Source: Comamonas sp. | Lineage (GTDB): Bacteria; Pseudomonadota; Gammaproteobacteria; Burkholderiales; Burkholderiaceae_C | Direction: 5' to 3' | Assembly (NCBI GenBank): GCA_015478895.1 | Contig: JADMKK010000005.1 | Location: 1-46,576, forward strand | DNA: 46,576 bases | In this document: positions 20,123 to 29,722 of the stretch, one piece after another | How positions within the stretch are numbered: position 1 is the first letter of the stretch | How the letters are laid out: the number at the start of each line of letters is the position of its first letter | Position numbers and translations under genes: made by a program | Notes under the pieces: generated by a model | Told to the model about the DNA's origin: nothing | What the model saw: the letters and a program-made list of their open reading frames with translations, nothing else | Databases searched by the model: none

Positions 20123-20980
20123 ATGAAACTCTGCGGCTTTGACGTTGGTCTGGACCAGCGCTTCTTTTTGATTGCCGGCCCTTGCGTGGTCGAGTCCGAG
20201 CAACTGCAGATGGACGTGGCCGGCCAGCTCAAGGAAATCACCTCCGCGCTGGGCATCAACTTCCTGTTCAAGAGCAGCTTTGACAAGGCCAACCGCTCCT
20301 CGGGTGCCAGCTTTCGCGGCCCCGGCATGGAAAAAGGTCTGGAAATCTTGGCCAAAGTGCGCAAAGAAATCGGCGTCCCCGTCCTGACCGACGTGCACAC
20401 TGTCGAAGAAATTCCGCATGTCGCCTCCGTGGTCGACATGCTGCAAACCCCGGCTTTCCTGTGCCGCCAGACCGATTTCATCCGCGCCGTGGCCCAGTGT
20501 GGTAAGCCTGTGAACATCAAAAAAGGGCAGTTCCTGGCGCCGCATGACATGAAAAATGTCATCGACAAGGCCCGCGCGGCCGCCATTGAAGTGGGCCAGG
20601 ACCCCGACATGTTTACCGCCTGCGAGCGTGGCGCCAGCTTTGGCTACAACAACCTCGTGAGCGACATGCGCTCGCTGGCCATCATGCGCGAAACCGGCGC
20701 GCCGGTCGTGTTTGACGCCACGCACAGCGTGCAGTTGCCCGGCGGCAATGGCACCAGCAGCGGCGGCATGCGTGAGATGGTGCCGGTACTGTCACGCGCA
20801 GCAGTGGCCGTGGGTATCTCTGGCTTGTTCATGGAAACCCACCCCGATCCATGCAACGCGCTGAGCGACGGCCCCAACGCCGTGCCGCTCAAGCACATGA
20901 AGGCCTTGCTGGAAACTTTGGTGGCCTTGGACGACGTGACCAAGCGCAACGGTTTCCTCGAAAATAGTTTTTCGGCCTAA
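20123..20980 (+). CDS. kdsA: 3-deoxy-8-phosphooctulonate synthase
   Basis: KdsA condenses phosphoenolpyruvate with arabinose 5-phosphate to KDO-8-phosphate for lipopolysaccharide inner core. The ATG at 20123 follows GAAGGA; 285 residues. Motifs are [37 protein letters not shown] and [12 protein letters not shown] cysteine (C21) stands where E. coli has the asparagine of GGMNVLES. Together with the His of DATH and the acidic residues of METHPDP and SDGPNA, this fits the metal-dependent class of the enzyme. Sits between pyrG and eno, a common order in this group. Confidence 0.96.
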   Translation: MKLCGFDVGLDQRFFLIAGPCVVESEQLQMDVAGQLKEITSALGINFLFKSSFDKANRSSGASFRGPGMEKGLEILAKVRKEIGVPVLTDVHTVEEIPHVASVVDMLQTPAFLCRQTDFIRAVAQCGKPVNIKKGQFLAPHDMKNVIDKARAAAIEVGQDPDMFTACERGASFGYNNLVSDMRSLAIMRETGAPVVFDATHSVQLPGGNGTSSGGMREMVPVLSRAAVAVGISGLFMETHPDPCNALSDGPNAVPLKHMKALLETLVALDDVTKRNGFLENSFSA

Positions 20981-21032
20981 GTTTGCGTAAGATGCGCACC
21001 GCGCGTACTGTGACCCCGCTGTAATGCAAGAC

Positions 21033-21058
21033 AAGCACGCTCTATGGGCGTGCTTTTT
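21033..21058 (+). terminator. Terminator after kdsA
   Basis: AAGCACGC (21033-21040), loop, GCGTGCTT (21048-21055) then TTT. It lies about 50 bases after the kdsA stop and suggests that eno has its own promoter in the following 100 bases. Confidence 0.75.
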
Positions 21059-21138
21059 CGCATGTGCGCAAAGAATGTCTGGCAGCCTGCGCAGCACAAC
21101 ACCATAAAAACACGCTGGCCTTGCCCCCCCCGTTTTAG

Positions 21139-22446
<1,308 letters not shown>

Positions 22447-22470
22447 TCTTTAGGCCTAGCGCTTTGAAAT

Positions 22471-22500
22471 AAAACCGGGGCTTTGCGGCCCCGGTTTTTT
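22471..22500 (+). terminator. Terminator between eno and ftsB
   Basis: AAAACCGGGGC (22471-22481), loop TTTGCG, GCCCCGGTTTT (22488-22498) and more T. This strong hairpin ends only about ten bases before the ftsB start. Confidence 0.88.
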
Positions 22501-22508
22501 AAATTTAC

Positions 22509-22787
22509 ATGCTCTCTCGCATCGTCACCCTCAGCTTGCTTTCCTTACTGGGTATTACCCATGCACAACTCTGGCTGGGCGCCGGAAGCATGGACCGCGT
22601 AGCTGAAATGCGTTCGCAGATCAATGAGCTGCACGCAGCCAATGACGTCGCACGCAAAGAAAATGATCGGCTCACCTCGGAGGTGGAAGACCTCAGAGAC
22701 GGCCAAGAAATGGTGGAAGAAAAAGCACGCAGCGAACTGGGCATGGTCAAGCCCAACGAGATGTTCGTACACATCATGCGCCGCTGA
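22509..22787 (+). CDS. ftsB: Cell division protein FtsB
   Basis: FtsB forms the FtsQLB complex that activates septal wall synthesis. The 92-residue protein has one N-terminal transmembrane helix (residues about 4-24), a heptad-rich coiled coil (MRSQINELHAANDVARKENDRL) and the conserved end VEEKARSELGMVKPNEMF. The position after eno is the same as in E. coli. There is no recognisable Shine-Dalgarno, and the start lies just past the eno terminator hairpin. Confidence 0.92.
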   Translation: MLSRIVTLSLLSLLGITHAQLWLGAGSMDRVAEMRSQINELHAANDVARKENDRLTSEVEDLRDGQEMVEEKARSELGMVKPNEMFVHIMRR

Positions 22788-23248
22788 TGCACAGCGCCGA
22801 GGTCACCAGCACGCGCATTGTGCTGTGCGCCTGCCCCCAGCATTGCGCGCAGGTGCTCAGCGCCGCCGGGCGTGCGCGCTTGCGCCTGCAGCACCTTCAA
22901 GTCGTGACCGATTGGCCGGAAATTTTCAGCAGCCCCCCAGACAACATTCCTGCTCCGCAACCCGCGCAGCTTCACGTGTTGTGGGCATTGCTGCCAGCTA
23001 CGGCCACTCCAGGCGCCCGGGCACGGGAAGCTGCCTGGCGTGATCACTGGCAGCGCCTTGCCTGCGACCCTGCCGTGGCAATGACGGTACACATGCTCTA
23101 TGGCAATGCCGCGCAGCAAGCGCAACAACTCATGCCCTGGATACACCGCAGCCACGGCGCACCCACCACATTAGCGCTTGAAGACTGCTTCGAGTGTCTG
23201 GATAGTGCCAGTGAACAAAAGCTGTTTCAGCGCCTGATAAACCCATAA
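22787..23248 (+). CDS. Uncharacterised protein coupled to ftsB
   Basis: The 153-residue frame starts with the ATG of TGATG, sharing a base with the ftsB stop, so translation is probably coupled. The sequence is rich in Ala, Gln and His with five cysteines (IVLCACPQHCAQ near the start, LACDPA, EDCFEC near the end). There is no signal peptide, membrane helix or family I recognise. Weak conservation of low-complexity stretches means the frame could be fast evolving. A palindromic repeat begins at its stop codon. Confidence 0.6.
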   Translation: MHSAEVTSTRIVLCACPQHCAQVLSAAGRARLRLQHLQVVTDWPEIFSSPPDNIPAPQPAQLHVLWALLPATATPGARAREAAWRDHWQRLACDPAVAMTVHMLYGNAAQQAQQLMPWIHRSHGAPTTLALEDCFECLDSASEQKLFQRLINP

Positions 23249-23339
23249 AAAAGGAGCACCTTGCCCTTCGTATTGTTAGCTTTCAAAGTGTTTTATCTTT
23301 GAAAACCAGCAATAGCCAAGGCAAAATGCTCCTTTTATT
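23247..23339. repeat. Dispersed palindromic element, divergent copy 5
   Basis: The left arm AAAAAAGGAGCACCTTGCCC continues TTCGTATTG, and a 42-base arm ends TTTCAAAG. After loop TGTTTTAT the right arm CTTTGAAAACC ... GGCAAAATGCTCC pairs back over its whole length with about ten mismatches, many of them C/T changes that keep G-U pairing. The first 20 bases resemble the left arm of the element at 19997. It lies between convergent genes, so it may terminate both. Confidence 0.65.
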
Positions 23340-23378
23340 GCATGTCCTCAGCGCCTGCAGCGCTTAAGCCATGTCCGA

Positions 23379-24368
23379 TTACTGCACCGACGAGGAGCCG
23401 GGCACTTGCGGCGCGTCGGTGAACAGCTGGGCTGCATCGATGGCATCAAAGTGGTATTGCGCACCGCAGAAATCACAACCGACATCGACCTTGCCGCTTT
23501 CAGCAATGGCTTCCTGCACTTCATCCTGACCCAGATTGCGCAGCATGCCTTCCACGCGTTCGCGGCTGCAGGTGCATGAGAAATGCGGCCCTTGATCGCC
23601 ATCTTGGGGAACAAAACGCAGCAGCTTTTCTTCCCAGAACAGGCGGCGCAAGATGGTGTCCACATCCAGCGTCAGCAACTCGTCGCGCGTCAGGCTGGAG
23701 GCCAGCGTAGCAATGCGGTTGTACTCTTCATTCACGCCGTTGCGGTCGCCCTCGTCCTGCGCACTCTCGGTGGCACCCGACAGGTTGTCCTGGCCCTTGA
23801 GCGGCATGCGCTGAATCATCAGGCCAGCGGCCACTTCATCGTTGGCCGCCAGCACAAAGCAGGTATCGAGCTGCTCGGACTGCAGCATGTACTGCTGCAG
23901 CACCTGCGACAGTTTTCCCAGCGATTCGCCTTCGACATCATTGAGCGGCACCACGCCCTGGTAAGGCTGCTGACCGGGCAAGCGGTCTTTCGGGTCCAGC
24001 GTAATGGCGCAGCGGCCCTGACCGTCGACGTTGACCAGCTCGGCCAGGCTGGCACCTGCGGGCACCAAGCCGTTGACCGAAGCCGTGGCGCGCAGGCCAA
24101 AATCGGCCTGCACTTCTGCGACGGCCAGTTTGACCGGGCCGTCCCCAAAGACCTGAAACACCAACGCACCATTGAACTTGATGTTGGACTGCATCAGCAC
24201 GCCTGCGGCGGCCATCTCGCCCAGCAGTTCGCGCACGGCAGCGGGGTAAGCGCCCGTTTCCGTGTTGCTGGCGCGGCGCTGGAGGATGTCTTTCCAAGCG
24301 TCAGTCAGGCGTACGATCATGCCGCGCACTGGCAGGCCATCGAAAAGGAATTTGTGGAGTTCAGACAC
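23379..24368 (-). CDS. hslO: Redox-regulated chaperone Hsp33
   Basis: Hsp33 is a holdase switched on by oxidation, when its zinc centre is lost and disulphides form. The 329-residue protein has the N-terminal Hsp33 fold (LHKFLFDGLPVRGMIVRL), a long linker with EEYNRIATLASSL, and the C-terminal zinc site CTC (C265, C267) plus CDFC (C298, C301), all four cysteines intact. Convergent with the ftsB row. Confidence 0.95.
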   Translation of the reverse strand: MSELHKFLFDGLPVRGMIVRLTDAWKDILQRRASNTETGAYPAAVRELLGEMAAAGVLMQSNIKFNGALVFQVFGDGPVKLAVAEVQADFGLRATASVNGLVPAGASLAELVNVDGQGRCAITLDPKDRLPGQQPYQGVVPLNDVEGESLGKLSQVLQQYMLQSEQLDTCFVLAANDEVAAGLMIQRMPLKGQDNLSGATESAQDEGDRNGVNEEYNRIATLASSLTRDELLTLDVDTILRRLFWEEKLLRFVPQDGDQGPHFSCTCSRERVEGMLRNLGQDEVQEAIAESGKVDVGCDFCGAQYHFDAIDAAQLFTDAPQVPGSSSVQ

Positions 24369-24409
24369 GCTGTGTGTATCCCAAAGTGTGATTGCTATGC
24401 GCCGGGGCC

Positions 24410-24934
24410 TTACCCCAGCTTGCGCAGCCCCGTTTTAAAGCGGTGCGCGTTGTCTATATAGTGCTGCGCGCTGCGGCGCAGCCCTTCGATTTGTTCAGCA
24501 GTCAGTTGGCGCACCACCTTGGCTGGACTCCCGATAATCATGGAACCATCGGGAAATTCCTTGCCTTCGGTCACCAATGCACCCGCACCTACCAAACAGT
24601 TTTTGCCAATTTTTGCGCCGTTCAACACGATAGCGCCAATCCCGATCAAGGATTCGTCACCAATCGTGCATCCATGCAGCATGACTTGGTGGCCCACCGT
24701 CACGTGTCGGCCAATCACCAAAGGCGTGTCCAGATCGGCGTGCAGGACACTGGCGTCTTGCACATTGCTGCCTTCACCAATGGTGATGCTGTCAGTATCT
24801 CCGCGAACCACCGTACCAAACCAGACACTGGCCTGTGCCCCCACCGAGACCCGCCCCATCACCTGTGCGCTGTCCGCAATCCATGCGTCCGGGGCGATGT
24901 CAGGCTGCACGCCATCGAGTTCATATACGGCCAT
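24410..24934 (-). CDS. Gamma-class carbonic anhydrase family protein
   Basis: This 174-residue left-handed beta-helix protein has hexapeptide repeats (IGEGSNVQDASVLHAD, IGRHVTVGHQVMLHGCTIG, IGIGAIVLNGAKIG, VGAGALV). The three zinc histidines of the Cam type are present (H65, H82, H87), and the structure ends SPAKVVRQLT like YrdA/PaaY/CaiE relatives. Those relatives include true carbonic anhydrases and thioesterase-like proteins, so the activity is not certain. The start follows GAGGAGACAAAA. Its end is about 40 bases before the hslO start, so the two may be one transcript. Confidence 0.85.
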   Translation of the reverse strand: MAVYELDGVQPDIAPDAWIADSAQVMGRVSVGAQASVWFGTVVRGDTDSITIGEGSNVQDASVLHADLDTPLVIGRHVTVGHQVMLHGCTIGDESLIGIGAIVLNGAKIGKNCLVGAGALVTEGKEFPDGSMIIGSPAKVVRQLTAEQIEGLRRSAQHYIDNAHRFKTGLRKLG

Positions 24935-24981
24935 TTTTTGTCTCCTCTTGTTATGTTCGCGGTAAATTTACAATTGTAGGT

Positions 24982-25782
24982 ATGGAGCTACGACAACGCG
25001 CCCTTGAGGTTTTGTGCCTCTGCGACCCTTTTGAAAAAGCCGCCATCGCCATAGAGATGCATGCGCGATCGGCCCACTATGCCATTGCGCCCCAAGCAAC
25101 CTTGCAAGCGCCGGCGACTGCACTGCCTGGGCACCCTGCCCGCCCCGAGCTGCGCAGCCACACTGAAATGGCCCGCCGCTCGCCAGCGTCTCCCCAAGGG
25201 CGAGTGATTTTGATGCATGCCATTGCTCATATTGAGTTCAACGCTATCAATCTAGCACTGGACGCCATTTGGCGCTATGACAACATGCCCGATGCTTACT
25301 ACCTGGACTGGCTGCAAGTTGCAGGCGAAGAAGGCAAGCACTTCCTGATGATCCGCGACTGGTTGCTGGCGCAAGGTCATGACTATGGTGATTTCCCCGC
25401 CCACCAGGGCCAATGGACGATGTGCGAGAAAACCGCACACGACATTACCGCCCGCATGGCCCTTGTGCCGCGCACGATGGAAGCGCGCGGGCTCGATGCG
25501 ACGCCGCAAATTCAAGCCAAGCTGCGCCAGGTTGGCACGCCAGAGGCGCTGGCTGCCGTGGAGGTGCTGGATGTCATCTTGCGAGAAGAAGTCGGGCACG
25601 TTGCCATTGGCAACCACTGGTATCGATGGTTGTGCAAGTTACATAAACTTGATCCCCAATCGCACTACACTGCATTAGCGCTTACGTACGAAGCACCGCG
25701 CCTGCGCCCTCCCTTCAATATCCAAGCTCGTGCAGCCGCTGGCTTTACCCCTGAAGAGTTGGCGTGGTTGGAGCAGCAATAA
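24982..25782 (+). CDS. DUF455 family ferritin-like protein
   Basis: 266 residues. The fold is ferritin-like, with iron-ligand style residues in IAHIEFNAINLALDA (H83, E85), VAGEEGKHFLMI (E117 and H120) and LREEVGHVAIGNHW. These match the DUF455 family, whose activity is unknown. The frame is open to 24835, but the ATG at 24982 (MELRQRALEVLCLCDP) has the family's usual start. Divergent from the carbonic anhydrase gene by 47 bases that contain the palindrome TACAATTGTA. Confidence 0.85.
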   Translation: MELRQRALEVLCLCDPFEKAAIAIEMHARSAHYAIAPQATLQAPATALPGHPARPELRSHTEMARRSPASPQGRVILMHAIAHIEFNAINLALDAIWRYDNMPDAYYLDWLQVAGEEGKHFLMIRDWLLAQGHDYGDFPAHQGQWTMCEKTAHDITARMALVPRTMEARGLDATPQIQAKLRQVGTPEALAAVEVLDVILREEVGHVAIGNHWYRWLCKLHKLDPQSHYTALALTYEAPRLRPPFNIQARAAAGFTPEELAWLEQQ

Positions 25783-25835
25783 ACCGCTGCCTCTTTCCCT
25801 CACTAGCAGTAGATTTGATAGACCGCTCCGTAGAC

Positions 25836-27098
25836 ATGCAAGCTAACGAACAGTCTTTGAAGACTTTATCTCCGCGACCTGTCACCCTGGCTCCGGCCAT
25901 GATTGCGCGCCAGGCCATCGTGAACACAGACAAGGAAGTCGTAGGCTATGAGCTCTTCAACCGCTCGCGTGGGCCTGAAGAACATACGGCAGCCACCGAC
26001 GTTATCTTGCTGTTCACGGCACTTTCCCATGCGGGGCAAGAAGACTTGGTGGGCACCAAGCTGTTGTTCATCAACAGCACACACGAAAGTCTGGCTGGCG
26101 GACACCTGGAGCTATTGAACCCCGCCAAGGTGGTGCTTGAAGTCGAGCCACTGGGCCATGTGGCGGCTTCGGAGGCTGTGGCGCGGCTGCCCATCTTGCG
26201 CACGCAGCGTGAGCGCGGATTCAAGCTTTCTTTCAACCACACCGTGCTGGAGTCGGCTTACGCCACATGGCTCCCGTTGGCAGACTTCATCAAGCTAGAT
26301 CTCACGGTGTTGCGCCCCGAACAACTGGCTGTTTTGGTGAGCTATGCAGCGCGCCACTCCAAGGCCAAGCTGATCGCGACCAAAGTAGAGACTCCCGATC
26401 AGTTTGATTTGCTCAAAAGCATCGGTGTCTCGCTGTTTCAAGGCTATTGGTTCTCTCGCCCTACGGTCGTGGAAGCCAAATTGCTGGCGCCCAATCAGGC
26501 CAGCATCATTCAGCTCATCAACTTGCTGCGCCGCCAAGCCAGCACGGATGAAATCGAAGAAGTGCTTAAAAAGGATGCAGGCCTTGCCTTTAACTTGATG
26601 CGCCTGATCAACTCCGCCGGATATGGCGCCTCCCGCGACATCACGTCCTTTCGCCAGGCGGTGATGATCATGGGCTTGAAAAAGCTCTTTCGCTGGGCAG
26701 CCCTGCTGCTGACTGCCTCCAAGTACGGCAATACAGCCCCTGCAACCGGGCATACCGCCGTGGTTCGTGGCCGATTAATGGAATTGCTGGCGCTGGAGTT
26801 CATGTCAGAGGAAGAGGCCGAGCAAGCCTTTGTGGTGGGCATTTTTTCATTGCTGGATGTGATGCTGAGCATTCCCATGGCGGATGTACTCAAACTCATT
26901 AATGTGCCGCCTGAAGTGCAAGTGGCACTGCTGCACCATGAAGGCACGTTTGGAGCCCTGCTAAAGCTTGCTCAGGCTTGTGAGAGCAGTGACGAAGCCG
27001 CTTTTGATCATTCTGCCGGAGCCCTTAAACTCACTGATCAACAGATCAACTGGGCACACCTTCAAGCGCTCGCCTGGTCTGACCAAATCACCCAGTAG
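25836..27098 (+). CDS. EAL-like/HDOD signalling protein, first of a tandem pair
   Basis: 420 residues of the YuxH type. The N-terminal half is a degenerate EAL-like domain (IARQAIVNTDKEVVGYELFN; VVLEVEP; DFIKLDLT; ATKVETPDQF; LFQGYWFSRP). The canonical cyclic-di-GMP phosphodiesterase residues are incomplete, so catalysis is unlikely. The C-terminal half is an HDOD domain (LAFNLMRLINSAGYG, ITSFRQAVMIMGLKKLFRWAALL). Such proteins act as regulators, often in motility or cyclic-di-GMP signalling. The start at 25836 is chosen over an upstream codon at 25764 that overlaps the DUF455 gene. The next gene is a clear paralogue. Confidence 0.85.
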   Translation: MQANEQSLKTLSPRPVTLAPAMIARQAIVNTDKEVVGYELFNRSRGPEEHTAATDVILLFTALSHAGQEDLVGTKLLFINSTHESLAGGHLELLNPAKVVLEVEPLGHVAASEAVARLPILRTQRERGFKLSFNHTVLESAYATWLPLADFIKLDLTVLRPEQLAVLVSYAARHSKAKLIATKVETPDQFDLLKSIGVSLFQGYWFSRPTVVEAKLLAPNQASIIQLINLLRRQASTDEIEEVLKKDAGLAFNLMRLINSAGYGASRDITSFRQAVMIMGLKKLFRWAALLLTASKYGNTAPATGHTAVVRGRLMELLALEFMSEEEAEQAFVVGIFSLLDVMLSIPMADVLKLINVPPEVQVALLHHEGTFGALLKLAQACESSDEAAFDHSAGALKLTDQQINWAHLQALAWSDQITQ

Positions 27099-27251
27099 TC
27101 ACCGGTGCCGGCCTTGCTTGCAGCGCGCTGGTTAAGCCCAGCGAAGTAACGACGAGCGTAGAGGATAGAGGGTAGAAGGCTCCTTGACTTGAATTGGCCA
27201 TATGGGCTGCTGCTCTGCCGATACGACTGACACTGCTAACAACGATAAACC

Positions 27252-28535
27252 ATGACTTCAGCCACACTTCAAAATTTGTCGGCCCCTTCCCTACCCGAGG
27301 GCATTGCTGATGACTCGGTGTCCATGATTGGTCGCCAAGCCATCTTGAATGAGCGGCGTGAAGTCTTTGGCTATGAATTGTTTGACAGAACCACTGCTGC
27401 AGAAGCCCACACCGCGGCAAGCGATGCCGCACTGCTGTTCAACGCCCTGTCGTATGCAGGCACCGAAGCTTTAGTGGGCCGCAAACTGGTATTTATCAAC
27501 TGCACCCACGAAAGCCTAGTGGGTGGGCACTTGGAGTTGATTCACCCCGACAAAGTCGTGCTGGAAATCCCCATCATGGGGGAAGACACCACGGAGGAAG
27601 AAATCCAGTCGCGCCTGTCCATCTTTGAAGCGCTGCGCCAGCGCGGTTTTCGCCTGGCGTTTGACCAGAACGTGCTGCGCCGTGCTTATGCCAGCTGGTT
27701 GCCCATGGCCAGCTTTATCAAGCTGGACATGCTGACTTTTGCGCTGGGCAATGCCCAAGCCTTGGTGAAGTTTTCACGCACGCATACTACGGCGCAAATT
27801 GTGGCGGAAAAGGTCGAAACACCTGAGCAGTTTGAAGTCATGCGTGATTTAGGGGTCAAGCTGTTTCAAGGTTTCTGGTTTGCAAAACCCGATATCGTAA
27901 AGACCAAAACCATACGCCCATCGCAAGCGACCATCGTGCAGTTGCTCAATTTGGTACGCAGCCAAAGCTCCACCACAGAGATTGAAGAGCTGCTCAAGCG
28001 GGATCCCACGCTGTCATTCAACTTGCTGCGTTTTATTAACTCTTCGGGTTTTGGTTTGTCGTGCGAGATCACCTCGTTCCGCCACGCGGTCATGATTCTG
28101 GGTTTGAAAAAACTCTTTCGCTGGGCTGCCTTGCTCATGACAACGTCACGTGCGGGTGGTAGCGCACCCGCCGTGGGGCAAACGGCAGTGGTGCGAGGCC
28201 GCTTGATGGAGCTGCTGGCTGCAGAGATGTTGTCCCCCGACGAAGCAGACAATGCATTTGTCGTGGGAGTGTTCTCTTTGCTGGATGTCATGCTGGGCTT
28301 GCCGATGGACAAAGCTTTGAGCTCCGTGGCACTACCCCAAGCCGTGATGGATGCTTTGCTCCACAAAACAGGGGTCTATGCCCCATTCCTTGAGCTGGTG
28401 CTGGCATGCGAAAGCGGGGATGATGAAGTGTTCGCACGCACGTCTGAGGCCTTGCATTTGTCGAACCACCAAGTCAACTGGGCCCACTTACAAGCTTTGG
28501 CTTGGGCAGACACGCTGAACGATCAGATCGACTAA
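27252..28535 (+). CDS. EAL-like/HDOD signalling protein, second of a tandem pair
   Basis: 427 residues, aligned end to end with the preceding protein and sharing many identical blocks (VGYELF or FGYELF, FINxTHESLxGGHLEL, KVETPxQF, LFQGxWF, RGRLMELLA, QVNWAHLQALAW). The EAL-like half keeps YELFDRTT and FIKLDML. The HDOD half has LSFNLLRFINSSGFG and SFRHAVMILGLKKLFRWAALL. A gap of 153 bases separates the copies, enough for separate promoters. A tandem duplication followed by divergence is the simplest origin. The target is unknown. Confidence 0.85.
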   Translation: MTSATLQNLSAPSLPEGIADDSVSMIGRQAILNERREVFGYELFDRTTAAEAHTAASDAALLFNALSYAGTEALVGRKLVFINCTHESLVGGHLELIHPDKVVLEIPIMGEDTTEEEIQSRLSIFEALRQRGFRLAFDQNVLRRAYASWLPMASFIKLDMLTFALGNAQALVKFSRTHTTAQIVAEKVETPEQFEVMRDLGVKLFQGFWFAKPDIVKTKTIRPSQATIVQLLNLVRSQSSTTEIEELLKRDPTLSFNLLRFINSSGFGLSCEITSFRHAVMILGLKKLFRWAALLMTTSRAGGSAPAVGQTAVVRGRLMELLAAEMLSPDEADNAFVVGVFSLLDVMLGLPMDKALSSVALPQAVMDALLHKTGVYAPFLELVLACESGDDEVFARTSEALHLSNHQVNWAHLQALAWADTLNDQID

Positions 28536-28565
28536 AGCGCCTTCCCCGCCCCTGCTGGCAGACAT

Positions 28566-28595
28566 AAAAAAGCCACCTTTGCAGATGGCTTTTTT
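28566..28595. terminator. Bidirectional terminator between HDOD and Bug genes
   Basis: AAAAAAGCCA and TGGCTTTTTT around CCTTTGCAGA, symmetrical, between convergent genes. Confidence 0.8.
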
Positions 28596-28640
28596 GCTGG
28601 CAACGCTCAGCCCAGGTCAGGCTGATGCTCTGAATTTCAT

Positions 28641-29624
28641 TTACTGGGCGCGTAAATTGGCGGCTTTGACAATGCGCGCATTGTTGGCTGATTCTTGCTG
28701 GATCTGTTTCAAGAACGAGGCTGCATCACCACCTGTTGGCACATTGTCAGAGGCCTTCAGTTTCTCTTGAATATCAGGCAAGGCCAGCGCTTTGTTGAAC
28801 TCTTGGTTCAAGCGAGCCAGCACCGCAGGCGGCGTTTTTGCTGGCGCAAAAATACCGAACAGTGAGGTGGTATTCGCGTCTGGGAAACCCAGTTCGGCCA
28901 GAGTTGGAACGTTCGGCAGCGAATCCAAGCGGGTCGGTGCGCCCACGGCCAGAGCCTTGAACTTGCCCGTCTGAATATGTTGCATCACAGTCGGCCCTGC
29001 GTTGGTGGAAAGCACCTCAAACTGTGCCCCCAGAGCGTCGTTGAGCTGTTGACCGCCGCCTTTATAAGGAATGTGGCTGATATTGACCTGGCCAGCGTGC
29101 TTGACTTGCTCGAGCACGATGTGGCCCAGCGATGCCAGGCCTGCCGTGGCCCATCGAATCATGCCGGGATTTTGCTTGGCCTCTGCCAGCAGATCTGGAA
29201 AGCTTTGTGCGTGGTTCGCGGTGGTACCCAAAATCAGCACCGGTGAATACATGATGCTCACCACGGGAACCAAGTCCTTTTGCGCATCAAAAGATACAGC
29301 GCCCAGATGCGGGTTCAGGGCTACAGGGCTGATCGAAGAAAAGGCAATGGTATAGCCATCTGGTGCTGCTTTCGCCACAGTATCCATACCAATGGCGCCA
29401 CCTGCACCCGCGCGGTTTTCCACCACGATGGGCGTGTTGAGCTGGCTCGTCAGCTTATCGCCCAACGCGCGAGCGACGATATCGCTCACACCGCCACCAG
29501 GATAGGCCACCACCACACGAATAGGTTTCGATGGCCAAGCTGGGGTTTCAGCCCAAGAAGCAGCAGGCACCACCGCAGACAAAACAGCTGCAGCCAAAAG
29601 GCCTCTGCGCAAAGGGTTCTTCAT
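28641..29624 (-). CDS. Bug-family (TctC-like) periplasmic substrate-binding protein
   Basis: This 327-residue exported protein has a cleavable signal peptide (MKNPLRRGLLAAAVLSAV, cut after SWA) and the Bug signatures: WPSKPIRVVVAYPGGGVSDIVAR, VVENRAGAGGAIG, VAKAAPDGYT, ISHIPYKGGG, LPNVPTLAELGFP. Bug proteins bind small carboxylates in the periplasm, sometimes feeding a TctAB permease. No tctA or tctB is in the window, so this is one of the orphan receptors common in Burkholderiales. The ligand is unknown. Confidence 0.9.
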   Translation of the reverse strand: MKNPLRRGLLAAAVLSAVVPAASWAETPAWPSKPIRVVVAYPGGGVSDIVARALGDKLTSQLNTPIVVENRAGAGGAIGMDTVAKAAPDGYTIAFSSISPVALNPHLGAVSFDAQKDLVPVVSIMYSPVLILGTTANHAQSFPDLLAEAKQNPGMIRWATAGLASLGHIVLEQVKHAGQVNISHIPYKGGGQQLNDALGAQFEVLSTNAGPTVMQHIQTGKFKALAVGAPTRLDSLPNVPTLAELGFPDANTTSLFGIFAPAKTPPAVLARLNQEFNKALALPDIQEKLKASDNVPTGGDAASFLKQIQQESANNARIVKAANLRAQ

Positions 29625-29722
29625 GGTTACTCCGGATGGAAAAATATATTCAATTGTGCAGCAGAATTAGAAACACTAAATCCACATTCATTTTTTTTAG
29701 GTTGGGCGTTGGCGCTACAAAT

